34,637 bases of DNA from positions 1 through 34,637 of the forward strand of contig JAFTID010000073.1 in NCBI GenBank assembly GCA_017457085.1, given 5' to 3'. Shown here one piece after another: positions 1 to 7,347 of the stretch. The position numbers and the translations under genes are program-made. This stretch comes from Phascolarctobacterium sp. (GTDB taxonomy: Bacteria > Bacillota > Negativicutes > Acidaminococcales > Acidaminococcaceae). How positions within the stretch are numbered: position 1 is the stretch's first letter; each line of letters begins with the position of its first letter. The notes under the pieces are model-generated. The model saw only the letters and a program-made list of their open reading frames with translations, did no database searches and was not told where the DNA came from.

Positions 1-16
1 CTTGTTTTTGTTCCTT

Positions 17-600
17 TTTTAAAAGAAGTCCCTAAAGTTAGGGACGGAAACTATACTCACCTGCTTGCTTTAAAGTTACAACATTCAATTTAAAACCAGT
101 CCCTAAAGTTAGGGACGGAAACTCGGGCGGTAATAGTATAACGTCGTATATCAATTTAAAACCAGTCCCTAAAGTTAGGGACGGAAACATAAAAACACCT
201 TTTTTATTTTCAGCGTAGATAATCGTATTTAAAACCAGTCCCTAAAGTTAGGGACGGAAACTTTTGAGCTTCCTTCATTTTTACAATATGCATTTAATTT
301 AAAACCAGTCCCTAAAGTTAGGGACGGAAACCTGTTGTTGGTCACCAAGATTGCAAAGGCTTCTTATTTAAAACCAGTCCCTAAAGTTAGGGACGGAAAC
401 ACCCTATCCATACCTTTAAGCCTTGCAAGTTCGATTTAAAAGAAGTCCCTAAAGTTAGGGACGGAAACATGAGCTTGCGGTATTGGTTAAATCGTTTGTT
501 GATTTGAAAGAAGCCCCTGAGAACAGGGACGGAAATTTTCCGTTACACTATTACAATTCATGATAGAAGTAAAACATACCCCTTGATTGGGGACGGAAAC
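17..600 (+). CRISPR. CRISPR array, trailer end, 9 repeats visible
   Basis: Nine 35-bp repeats start at 17, 88, 154, 227, 297, 366, 434, 502 and 566. They are separated by unrelated spacers of 29-38 bp. The repeat core is the perfect palindrome GTCCCTAAAGTTAGGGAC followed by GGAAAC. Repeats 2-6 begin ATTTAAAACCA, while repeats 1 and 7 read AAAAGAAG at the same place. Repeats 8 and 9 have diverged. Decay at the right end marks that as the trailer, so the leader lies left of the window and transcription is inferred to be plus. The putative 8-nt crRNA handle ACGGAAAC and the preceding GGG match what I recall of the type III-A repeats of Streptococcus thermophilus, so a type III system is the best guess. 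Bases 1-16 look like part of another spacer, so the array probably continues leftwards. Confidence 0.97.
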
Positions 601-604
601 AAAA

Positions 605-626
605 AAGCACCCATATGTGGGTGCTT
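605..626 (-). terminator. Hairpin between array and cas1; terminator-like on minus strand
   Basis: AAGCACCCA (605-613) pairs perfectly with TGGGTGCTT (618-626) around a TATG loop. Read on the minus strand it is followed by six T residues (606-601), the form of an intrinsic terminator for antisense transcripts heading into the array. Read on the plus strand it has no T tract and abuts the cas1 ribosome binding site at 627-638, so it could instead modulate cas1 translation. Confidence 0.6.
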
Positions 627-640
627 GGAGAGGAGGGCGT

Positions 641-1633
641 ATGACATCTATTTACATTACTGAGAATGGAGCTTATTTGCGTAAGCGCGGAGGACATGTC
701 ATTATCGGTCGTAATAATGAAGTGTTATTAGAGGTGCCATTGGAAAGAGTGGAAGATGTTACTGTTGTAGATAATGTGCAGGTTTCTTCTGCATTGGCAA
801 CAGAATTTTTAGAGCGAAACATTCCATTGTCTTGGATTTCCAGTTATGGTAAGTTTTATGGTTCTTTGGTTGGTAATGGTTCTGTAGATGTGTTAAAACA
901 CAAAAAGCAATTTGAATTATTGGAGCAAGGCGAGTTTTATTTTAAGCTTGCACAAAAAGTAGTTTTTGCAAAAATACACAATCAAATAACCGTCTTGCGG
1001 CGATACAATCGTAATGTGCTTTCAGAAGAAGTAGAGAGTAGTATAAAGAATATTTTAGCTGTACGTAAAAATGTTTTTCTAACTACAGATTATCGGGAGT
1101 TGATGGGGTATGAAGGCATAATAAGTAGAATTTATTTTTCAGCTTTGGGAAGCATTGTAACAGAACCATTTAATTTTGATAGAAGAACAAAGCAACCTCC
1201 ACGTGACCCAGTTAATTCAATGTTAAGTTTGGGGTACAGTATGTTGTTTAATGAAATATTAAGCAATGTGATTTCTACTGGGCTTCATCCGTATGTTGGA
1301 TTTTTACATAGAATCGCTAAAGGTCATCCTGCCTTAGTGTCAGATCTGATGGAAGAATGGAGAGCTGTTGTCATAGATTCAATGGTTCTGGCAATTATTA
1401 AAAGGAATATGATTGGTTATGAAATGTTTGATGTTACTGATGATGGATGCTTTCTAAATTCAGAAGCAAGAAAAATTTTCTTGCAAGTCTACAATAAAAA
1501 ACTACGTTCTACAAATCAATATTTGGATGGTAAACAAACTTATCGAGAAAGTTTGAAGCAGCAGTGTAGAAAATATGCTTCAGCAATAATGCATGAGGAT
1601 TTGGAGTTATACAGACCTATGGAGCTTAGATGA
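641..1633 (+). CDS. cas1: CRISPR-associated integrase Cas1
   Basis: Cas1 is the metal-dependent integrase that, with Cas2, inserts new spacers at the leader-proximal repeat. The 330-residue length is normal. The family signatures are visible: LMGYEG with the metal-binding Glu158, the NSMLSLGYSMLFNEI segment (192-206), GLHPYVGFLH with His223, and SDLMEEWR with Asp235/Glu238. The ATG at 641 was chosen because GGAGAGGAGGG (627-637) precedes it; an upstream in-frame start at 587 would lie inside the last repeat. The gene begins only 41 bp after that repeat and overlaps cas2 by 4 bp. There is no clear promoter between array and gene, so transcription may come through the array. Nothing in it looks broken. 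Confidence 0.96.
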   Translation: MTSIYITENGAYLRKRGGHVIIGRNNEVLLEVPLERVEDVTVVDNVQVSSALATEFLERNIPLSWISSYGKFYGSLVGNGSVDVLKHKKQFELLEQGEFYFKLAQKVVFAKIHNQITVLRRYNRNVLSEEVESSIKNILAVRKNVFLTTDYRELMGYEGIISRIYFSALGSIVTEPFNFDRRTKQPPRDPVNSMLSLGYSMLFNEILSNVISTGLHPYVGFLHRIAKGHPALVSDLMEEWRAVVIDSMVLAIIKRNMIGYEMFDVTDDGCFLNSEARKIFLQVYNKKLRSTNQYLDGKQTYRESLKQQCRKYASAIMHEDLELYRPMELR

Positions 1634-1917
1634 TTATGGAACAAAGGAAATTTATTGTGCTGATGATTTATGATATTGTTGATAATAAGATGCGTAATAA
1701 AATGGTTAAATGCCTTGAGCAATATGGGGTTCGTGTGCAGAAATCTGCTTTTGAAGCGTTGTTGGATAGGAAACAGTACCAACGTATGTTGGGGGAAAGT
1801 AGTGCTATAATTAATGAAGAAACTGATTCTTTAAGGGTTTATATTTTGGACGATATTATTGATGTTTATACTTTAGGGATTGGCGAGCGAAAAGAAACTG
1901 ATTGTATCGTGTTATAA
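1630..1917 (+). CDS. cas2: CRISPR-associated Cas2
   Basis: Cas2 is the small ferredoxin-fold dimer that bridges two Cas1 dimers in the adaptation complex. The 95-residue product shows the first beta strand with the conserved Asp in MIYDIVDN (Asp15) and the family segment RVQKSAFEALLDRKQY (34-49). The start ATG at 1630 overlaps the cas1 stop as ATGA, which suggests translational coupling; a second in-frame ATG at 1636 is also possible. A strong terminator follows directly, so the adaptation operon ends here. Effector genes (csm/cmr, cas6, cas10) do not lie between this point and the right edge of the window. Confidence 0.95.
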   Translation: MIMEQRKFIVLMIYDIVDNKMRNKMVKCLEQYGVRVQKSAFEALLDRKQYQRMLGESSAIINEETDSLRVYILDDIIDVYTLGIGERKETDCIVL

Positions 1918-1923
1918 ACGCAA

Positions 1924-1966
1924 AAACAGGAGTTAATGCCAAGGAAGAGGCTAACTCCTGTTTTTT
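1924..1966 (+). terminator. Intrinsic terminator after cas2
   Basis: AAACAGGAGTTA (1924-1935) pairs with TAACTCCTGTTT (1952-1963), and the T tract runs to 1966. It closes the cas1-cas2 operon 7 bp after the cas2 stop. Confidence 0.9.
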
Positions 1967-2039
1967 GATAGCGAAATAGTGATAGAAAACTTTTTGTAAC
2001 ATTTTAGGAGGAACTCTATAAAAGAAAAAGTTCCATTGA

Positions 2040-2045
2040 TATAAT
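2040..2045 (+). promoter_or_regulatory. -10 element for the rhodanese gene
   Basis: A consensus TATAAT lies 31 bp before the start codon of the rhodanese gene. The -35 region is poor (TATAAA at 2017-2022 with 17-bp spacing). An inverted repeat GGAACT (2010-2015) / AGTTCC (2029-2034) lies over the -35/spacer region and could bind a regulator. Confidence 0.45.
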
Positions 2046-2076
2046 ATAGAAAAGCAATAAAGATTGAGGTGTGCCT

Positions 2077-2451
2077 ATGAAATATATTTTAATGGTAGCT
2101 TTAGTTATTGGAGGGTTATTTATGTTTATGCAAAATGGTAATGCTAATCAAACCATGACTTACGAAGAACTGCAAAATAAATTGAATGCAAAAGAAGACT
2201 TTGTGCTCCTTGACGTACGTACTCAAGAAGAGTTTGATGCAGGTCATATTGCAGGAGCCGTTCTGCTTCCGTATGACGAGATAAATGTTAAAGCAGCAAC
2301 TGTACTTCCTGATAAAGAAAAGGAAATCGTGTTGTACTGCCGTAGTGGTAGACGAAGTGCCATTGCGAAAAAAGAATTGGTAGAATTGGGCTACAAGGAT
2401 GTTGAAGATTTTGGCGGTGTTAATCGCTGGAAAGGCGTTCTGGAAAAGTAA
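2077..2451 (+). CDS. Membrane-anchored single-domain rhodanese
   Basis: This 124-residue protein has an N-terminal hydrophobic segment (3-18) without a lipobox cysteine, so it is likely anchored in or exported across the inner membrane. One rhodanese domain (about 28-123) follows. It shows LLDVRTQEEFDAGHIAGA (44-61) and the active-site loop CRSGRR with catalytic Cys88, as in PspE/GlpE-type sulfurtransferases that move sulfane sulfur to thiophilic acceptors. The ATG at 2077 was preferred to the GTG at 2071 because GAGGT (2066-2070) sits 6 bp before it. The gene stands alone between two terminators. The physiological sulfur acceptor cannot be read from context. Confidence 0.88.
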   Translation: MKYILMVALVIGGLFMFMQNGNANQTMTYEELQNKLNAKEDFVLLDVRTQEEFDAGHIAGAVLLPYDEINVKAATVLPDKEKEIVLYCRSGRRSAIAKKELVELGYKDVEDFGGVNRWKGVLEK

Positions 2452-2465
2452 CCCAAAATAAAAAT

Positions 2466-2498
2466 AACGCTGTACTGCGAAAACGGTACAGCGTTTTT
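2466..2498. terminator. Bidirectional terminator between rhodanese and exporter genes
   Basis: AACGCTGTAC (2466-2475) pairs with GTACAGCGTT (2486-2495), with TTTTT on the plus side and an A-rich 5' flank that gives a T tract on the minus side. It serves the two convergent genes. Confidence 0.88.
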
Positions 2499-2504
2499 AC
2501 ATAT

Positions 2505-3407
2505 TCAAGATAACCTTTTAGGAACAGGTAACTGTGCCAAAATAATTGCCGCAAATACCAATGCGCAACCCAACAACTCGCGAGAGGAAAGTACTTGCCC
2601 TAAAAGCAGCCAACCACTGAGCATGGCAAAAACGCTTTCCAGGCTCATGAGCATGGAAGCAAGCACGGAGCTGACGTATTTTTGTCCGACAATTTGCAAG
2701 GTGTAGGCTACACCGCTACTCATAATGCCTGCGTAGGCAACTGCTTCCCACGCTAAGGACAAGTTTTCCCAAGAGGGACTTTCAAAAATGAACATCAGCA
2801 TTCCGTTGACGATGGAACAAACTGCAAATTGAATGAAGGAAAGGCGCACTCCGTCTAAGCCCTGAATAACACTTTCGATGCACAGAATGTGAATGGAAAA
2901 ACAAAAGGCGCAGATTAAAATGTACATATCGCCTTTATTAATGGTAAAGGCTTCGTTGATGCAGATGAAGTACATACCAACAGTAGCGATAGCTACGCTA
3001 ATCCATTGCAAGATATTAACTTTGGTTTTGAAAGCGAGCATGCCTAAAATTGGCACGATAACTATATATAATGAAGTAATAAATCCGCCTTTGCCAACAG
3101 TGGTGTAAGTCATACCCAATTGTTGGAACAAGCTAGCAACTGTCAGCGCTAAACCACAGATGATACCGCCGCGCAAAAGTTTCTTGCGAGTAGCTTTATC
3201 TTCCGTGCCCCAAAGGCTTACGGATTTGCCGGCAAGCTTGTCAAAAATTAAGAAGCAGGGGAAAAGAAAAATTGTTGCCAAAATACTGCGGGCGCAGTTA
3301 AAAGAAAGAGGCTCTAGAAATTCAGCGCCAACACTTTGGGCGATAAAGGCAGTGCCCCAAATGAGGGAGCAGAGTGTCAGCATAAAAACACCGCTAAAAT
3401 TAGACAT
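2505..3407 (-). CDS. EamA-family (DMT) transporter
   Basis: This 300-residue polytopic membrane protein has about ten hydrophobic segments arranged as two EamA repeats, the normal length and plan of drug/metabolite transporters. Each half opens with the family's typical pattern; LIWGTAFIAQSVG is in the first helix. These proteins export amino acids, nucleosides or other metabolites, and the substrate here is unknown. The start at 3407 (MSNFSGVF) was chosen because GGAG lies 7 bases upstream on the minus strand. An in-frame upstream extension to 3506 is not protein-like. A candidate minus-strand promoter has its -10 TACAAT at 3443-3448, an extended TG, and a -35-like TTTAAC at 3465-3470. Confidence 0.88.
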   Translation of the reverse strand: MSNFSGVFMLTLCSLIWGTAFIAQSVGAEFLEPLSFNCARSILATIFLFPCFLIFDKLAGKSVSLWGTEDKATRKKLLRGGIICGLALTVASLFQQLGMTYTTVGKGGFITSLYIVIVPILGMLAFKTKVNILQWISVAIATVGMYFICINEAFTINKGDMYILICAFCFSIHILCIESVIQGLDGVRLSFIQFAVCSIVNGMLMFIFESPSWENLSLAWEAVAYAGIMSSGVAYTLQIVGQKYVSSVLASMLMSLESVFAMLSGWLLLGQVLSSRELLGCALVFAAIILAQLPVPKRLS

Positions 3408-3654
3408 AAGCATTCTCCAAACTAAGTGAATTAACGAATAACATTGTACCACTTTTTGAAAAAAGTTAAAATAGCGGTGTGCTTTCTCGGAAAACAGGGG
3501 AGACACGCATCACACAAAGGGTTCCCCAGTTTTTGGAAGTTTTTTGTTTTGTACTATGCTCTAGCGCAAGACGGAAGTGTAAAGTCAAGAGCAATTTTCC
3601 TAAGATTTTCAGGAATTTGTGCAACAGTGGCATAAGCAAAGTTTTTAGAAATTT
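3408..3654. other. Intergenic region between exporter and nrdDG promoter
   Basis: About 250 bp without a credible gene. The left part holds the likely minus-strand promoter of the exporter. GGGGA (3496-3500) can pair with TCCCC about 20 bases downstream, followed by T-rich sequence, but the stem is short. I recognise no riboswitch. Small open frames here lack ribosome binding sites and protein-like composition. Confidence 0.5.
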
Positions 3655-3708
3655 TTACTATATATTGTTCCGCCTCTTATTGTCATACACGATATATTGT
3701 GATAAAAT
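3655..3708 (+). promoter_or_regulatory. nrdDG promoter with two NrdR boxes
   Basis: Two near-palindromic 16-bp boxes match the NrdR consensus (ACACtAtATaTTGTgt type). Box 1 is at 3655-3670 (core ACTATATATTGT) and box 2 at 3687-3702 (core ACACGATATATTGTGA). They lie exactly 32 bp apart, three helical turns, as expected for cooperative NrdR binding. Box 2 fills the 17-bp spacer between -35 TTGTCA (3680-3685) and -10 TAAAAT (3703-3708). NrdR represses ribonucleotide reductase genes when dATP is high, and this geometry would block RNA polymerase directly. Confidence 0.88.
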
Positions 3709-3788
3709 TTTACCAGTAGAATGCAAAGAGAGTTGCTTCATTTAAATTTTAGATATCTGTTAAACATAGGGGAAAAGGAGTTTTGAAG

Positions 3789-5915
3789 ATGAAAGTTATT
3801 AAACGCGATGGTACCACCGTTGATTTCGACGGCAGTAAAATTGTTGTCGCTATTCAAAAGGCAAATGCTGTTGTTGACCCGCAAGATAGAATTGAAGAAT
3901 ATAAAATTTTAGAGATTGCCAAGAATGTGCAATCCCGTAATAGAATGCGTTTGCTGGTAGAAGATATTCAAGACATCGTAGAACATAGCTTGATGGACGC
4001 TGGTAAATTTGAATTGGCAAAACAATACATCATTTACCGTTACAAACGCGCTTTAGTTCGTAAAGCAAATACTACTGACGAATCCATCCTGTCCTTGATT
4101 CGCAACAGCAATAAGGACGTTATGGAAGAAAACTCCAATAAAAATGCTGTTATGGCAGCTACTCAACGCGACTTGATCGCTGGCGAAGTTTCCAAAGATT
4201 TGACCAGACGTATCATTTTGCCGGAAAAAATCTCTGCTGCTCATGACGAAGGCGTACTGCATTTCCACGATGCAGACTATTTCATTCAACCTATCTTCAA
4301 CTGCTGCTTGATTAATATCAGCGATATGCTGGATAAAGGCACCGTTATGAATGGTAAGATGATTGAAAGTCCTAAGAGTTTCCAAGTTGCCTGCACCGTT
4401 ATGACTCAAATTATTGCTTCCGTAGCTTCCAGCCAATACGGCGGTCAATCTGTAGATATCTGCCACTTGGGTAAATATCTGCGCCGTAGCTACGATAAAT
4501 TCAAACGCAATATTTTGGAAGCTTCCAATAGCAAGCTTGACGAAGAAACCTTGGAAAGCTTGGTACAAGAACGTTTGCGCGCTGAACTGCAAAGTGGCGT
4601 ACAAACTATTCAGTACCAAATCAATACCTTGATGACCACCAATGGTCAATCTCCTTTCGTTACCTTGTTCCTCCATTTGAAAGAGGACGATCCGTATCTG
4701 AAAGAAACTGCTATGATTGTAGAAGAAATTCTGCGTCAACGCTTGCAAGGTATTAAAAATGACAAAGGCGTATACGTTACTCCTGCGTTCCCCAAACTGG
4801 TTTATGTTCTCGACGAATTGAACTGCCTGAAAGGTGGCAAATACGATTACATTACCCATTTGGCTGTAAAATGCAGTGCAAAACGTATGTATCCTGACTA
4901 TATCAGCGCTAAAAAAATGCGTGAAAACTACGAAGGCAACGTATTCTCTCCCATGGGCTGCCGTAGCTTCTTGGCTCCTTGGAAAGATGAAAACGGTAAA
5001 TACCAATTTGAAGGTCGCTTTAACCAAGGCGTTGTTTCTATCAACTTACCGCAAATCGGTTTGATTTCCGGTCAAGACGAAAAGAAATTCTGGGAACTCT
5101 TGGACGAACGCCTCGAACTTTGCTACGAAGCTTTGATGTGCAGACATGAAGCGTTGAAAAAAGTTCGTAGTGATGTAAGCCCTGTGCATTGGCAATATGG
5201 CGCAATTGCTCGTTTGGGCAAAGGCGAATCCATTGAACATTTCCTCTATGGTGGTTACTCCTCCATTTCCTTGGGTTACATTGGTTTGTACGAAGTTACC
5301 ATGGCAGTTAAAGGCTGCAGTCACACCGAACCTGAAGGCGAAGACTTTGCAGTTCGCGTAATGCAACGTTTGCGTGGCGCTTGTGATAAATGGAAAGCAC
5401 AAACCAACATTGGTTTCGCTCTCTACGGCACTCCGGCAGAAAGCCTGTGCTACCGCTTCGCTCGTATCGATAAAGAAAAATTCGGTAGCGTACCGAACAT
5501 CACTGATAAAGGTTACTACACCAACTCCTATCACATTGACGTACGTGAAGACATCGATGCTTTCCAAAAATTTGCTTTCGAAAGCCAATTCCAAAAGATT
5601 TCTTCCGGTGGCGCAATTTCTTATGTAGAAATTCCTAATATGCGTCATAACACCGAAGCTTTGGAAGATGTTGTACGTTTTATCTACGACAACATTCAAT
5701 ACGCAGAATTCAACACCAAATCTGACTACTGCCATGTATGCGGTTTTGATGGCGAAATTATCATCAATGACGACGGCGAATGGGAATGCCCCGCTTGCGG
5801 TAACAAAGACCACGCTTTGATGAATGTTACCCGTCGTACCTGCGGTTATTTGGGTGAAAACTTCTGGAACGTAGGCAAGACCAAGGAAATTAAAGCACGT
5901 GTTCTGCATCTGTAA
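3789..5915 (+). CDS. nrdD: Anaerobic ribonucleoside-triphosphate reductase (class III)
   Basis: NrdD reduces ribonucleoside triphosphates to deoxyribonucleotides under anoxia with a glycyl radical installed by NrdG. The 708-residue protein has an N-terminal ATP-cone (about 1-90, starting MKVIKRDGTTVDFDGSKI), the ten-stranded barrel, a zinc ribbon with Cys648, Cys651, Cys667 and Cys670, and the C-terminal glycyl-radical motif RTCGYLG with Gly686. The ATP-cone implies allosteric control by ATP/dATP. The ATG at 3789 follows GGAAAAGGAG by 8 bases, so the TTG two codons earlier was not used. nrdG follows after 12 bp. Both are under the NrdR-box promoter. Length and motifs are complete. Confidence 0.97.
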   Translation: MKVIKRDGTTVDFDGSKIVVAIQKANAVVDPQDRIEEYKILEIAKNVQSRNRMRLLVEDIQDIVEHSLMDAGKFELAKQYIIYRYKRALVRKANTTDESILSLIRNSNKDVMEENSNKNAVMAATQRDLIAGEVSKDLTRRIILPEKISAAHDEGVLHFHDADYFIQPIFNCCLINISDMLDKGTVMNGKMIESPKSFQVACTVMTQIIASVASSQYGGQSVDICHLGKYLRRSYDKFKRNILEASNSKLDEETLESLVQERLRAELQSGVQTIQYQINTLMTTNGQSPFVTLFLHLKEDDPYLKETAMIVEEILRQRLQGIKNDKGVYVTPAFPKLVYVLDELNCLKGGKYDYITHLAVKCSAKRMYPDYISAKKMRENYEGNVFSPMGCRSFLAPWKDENGKYQFEGRFNQGVVSINLPQIGLISGQDEKKFWELLDERLELCYEALMCRHEALKKVRSDVSPVHWQYGAIARLGKGESIEHFLYGGYSSISLGYIGLYEVTMAVKGCSHTEPEGEDFAVRVMQRLRGACDKWKAQTNIGFALYGTPAESLCYRFARIDKEKFGSVPNITDKGYYTNSYHIDVREDIDAFQKFAFESQFQKISSGGAISYVEIPNMRHNTEALEDVVRFIYDNIQYAEFNTKSDYCHVCGFDGEIIINDDGEWECPACGNKDHALMNVTRRTCGYLGENFWNVGKTKEIKARVLHL

Positions 5916-5927
5916 GAGGTGAGCTGA

Positions 5928-6473
5928 ATGAATTACGCAACCATTAAAAAAATAGATGTAGCTAATGGCCCTGGCATCCGCGTTTCCCTTTTCGTTAGCG
6001 GCTGCACCCACCATTGCAAAGGCTGCTTTAATCCGGAAGCTTGGGACTTCCTCTACGGTAATCCTTTTACCAAGGAAGTTGAAGACGAAATTTTGGAAGC
6101 TTTGAAGCCTGATTACATTAAAGGCTTGTCCCTTTTAGGTGGCGAACCCTTCGAGCCTGCTAACCAAGCTGCACTCTTGCCTTTGCTTCGTCGCTACAAG
6201 GAAATGTACCCTGAAAAAACCGTTTGGTGCTACAGCGGTTACGATTTTGAAAAGGATATGCTGACTGGTAGCCTTGGCCCTTGGGAAGTTACTAAAGAAA
6301 TGCTTTCTTACATTGACGTGCTGGTTGACGGTGAATTCGTTTTGGAATTGAAGAACCCCAACCTGCGCTTCCGTGGTAGTGCTAACCAACGTGTTATCCG
6401 CGTGCAAGATTCTTTAAAAGAAGATAAGCTTGTGCTGTGGGACGACAACGAAGGCTTATTTGAAGGCAAATAA
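5928..6473 (+). CDS. nrdG: Anaerobic RNR-activating radical SAM enzyme
   Basis: NrdG uses a [4Fe-4S] cluster and S-adenosylmethionine to generate the glycyl radical on NrdD. The 181-residue length is typical. The cluster motif CX3CX2C is visible as CTHHCKGC (Cys26, Cys30, Cys33), and the Gly-rich LLGGEPF follows the radical SAM pattern. It starts 12 bp after nrdD with GAGGTGA as ribosome binding site and is co-transcribed with it from the NrdR-controlled promoter. A terminator follows immediately. Confidence 0.96.
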   Translation: MNYATIKKIDVANGPGIRVSLFVSGCTHHCKGCFNPEAWDFLYGNPFTKEVEDEILEALKPDYIKGLSLLGGEPFEPANQAALLPLLRRYKEMYPEKTVWCYSGYDFEKDMLTGSLGPWEVTKEMLSYIDVLVDGEFVLELKNPNLRFRGSANQRVIRVQDSLKEDKLVLWDDNEGLFEGK

Positions 6474-6496
6474 TTTACAAGTACATATAAAAAATT

Positions 6497-6529
6497 GAGG
6501 AACTCCTTTTTGAAGGGAGTTCCTTTTTT
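6497..6529. terminator. Terminator between nrdG and the TPM-domain gene
   Basis: GGAACTCC (6499-6506) pairs with GGAGTTCC (6516-6523), followed by TTTTTT. The A-rich left flank makes it usable on the minus strand too, for the convergent TPM-domain gene. The 14-mer ACATATAAAAAATT just before it recurs before the terminator at 16282. Confidence 0.88.
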
Positions 6530-6536
6530 CATGCCA

Positions 6537-7265
6537 TCATTTGTGCGCGTTGGCTTCTTTGTTATTTTCTTGCTTGTCTTTTTCCGTAGGCTTACGTCCC
6601 CACATGAAAAGTCCCAATGCCATTTCAGCGAATAGACCGCCCAAAAGAAAGTTGTCAATTAAAAGGAGCAGTGTAATGCCTACACCAATGAGCATTTTTT
6701 CGGTGGAGCTAAGGTTGAATAAGGAATCTTCCTCTGCGTTGGGGGTTACTCCCTCTAAAGTTACGCCTGCTTCTTTGGCGATGGAGCCTGCAGCTGCTGC
6801 GTAGCTTTCCAAGATGCCTTTGCTGTAATTGCCTTGTTCAAAGAAAGGCTCTAGGTTTTCTTTTTGAATGGTGTTCACCAGACGAGAGGTTAAGACTCCG
6901 TTCAAGCCTTTACCAATTTTGAAGTAAGCTTGCTTGTCATCGGTAGAAACTACCAGAAGCGCACCGTTACCAGTTTCCGCAGTGCCAAGCTTCCAGTTGT
7001 TCATAACATCGTTAGCGTAGGCTTCGATGGGTTGTTTGTCCAAGGTTTTCATTGTCAGCACTACTACCTGCGCCGAAGTTTTCTTCTGTAAATCAGAGCC
7101 AATGTCTAAAATTCTGCTTTTATCTATGGGAGCAATAACATCAGCGTAATCTTGCACGTACATATCTGCGCCCGCAGGTTTTACGGGTATTTCAGGACTG
7201 GCGAAAGCATTAGTCATGCTCAGCATTTGCACAAGCAGTAAAAAAGTTAATAATAATTTTTTCAT
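6537..7265 (-). CDS. TPM-domain (YgcG-type) membrane protein
   Basis: This 242-residue protein has a signal peptide (1-22, ending AFA) and a TPM domain (about 36-170) that starts with VQDYADVI. It contains the family's TGNGALLVVSTDDKQAYFKIGKGL segment (98-121). A hydrophobic region of one or two membrane spans (about 190-223) and a short charged tail follow. TPM proteins are extracytoplasmic membrane-associated proteins that often sit next to lemA, as here; they are proposed to work in envelope stress or photosystem assembly in other groups, and their biochemical activity is poorly defined. The start at 7265 was chosen for the GGAG 7 bases upstream. It is the second gene of a two-gene minus-strand operon. 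Confidence 0.85.
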   Translation of the reverse strand: MKKLLLTFLLLVQMLSMTNAFASPEIPVKPAGADMYVQDYADVIAPIDKSRILDIGSDLQKKTSAQVVVLTMKTLDKQPIEAYANDVMNNWKLGTAETGNGALLVVSTDDKQAYFKIGKGLNGVLTSRLVNTIQKENLEPFFEQGNYSKGILESYAAAAGSIAKEAGVTLEGVTPNAEEDSLFNLSSTEKMLIGVGITLLLLIDNFLLGGLFAEMALGLFMWGRKPTEKDKQENNKEANAHK

Positions 7266-7279
7266 GACGTACTCCATAA

Positions 7280-7331
7280 CCAATTTAAACACTCTTAAAA
7301 AATATTCCTATTGCAGAGAGTATTAAATTGG
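7280..7331 (-). promoter_or_regulatory. Intercistronic hairpin between lemA and the TPM-domain gene
   Basis: CCAATTTAAACACTCT (7280-7295) pairs with an AGAG-containing arm ending TTAAATTGG (7331), with one or two bulges and a loop of about 19 nt. It sits in the 82-bp gap just upstream of the TPM gene's ribosome binding site. No T tract follows, so it is more likely an mRNA-processing or translation-balancing element than a terminator. Confidence 0.5.
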
Positions 7332-7347
7332 TTTGTTTTAATTTAGA

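Noticed and set aside
3479..3600. Possible cobalamin or other riboswitch upstream of nrdD
   Set aside because: GGGGA/TCCCC pairing is present but none of the conserved riboswitch boxes are; a long distance and the NrdR promoter separate it from nrdD.
4053..6014. Two open frames of over 320 codons on the minus strand opposite nrdD/nrdG
   Set aside because: They mirror the codon pattern of nrdD, have no ribosome binding site and no recognisable protein features.
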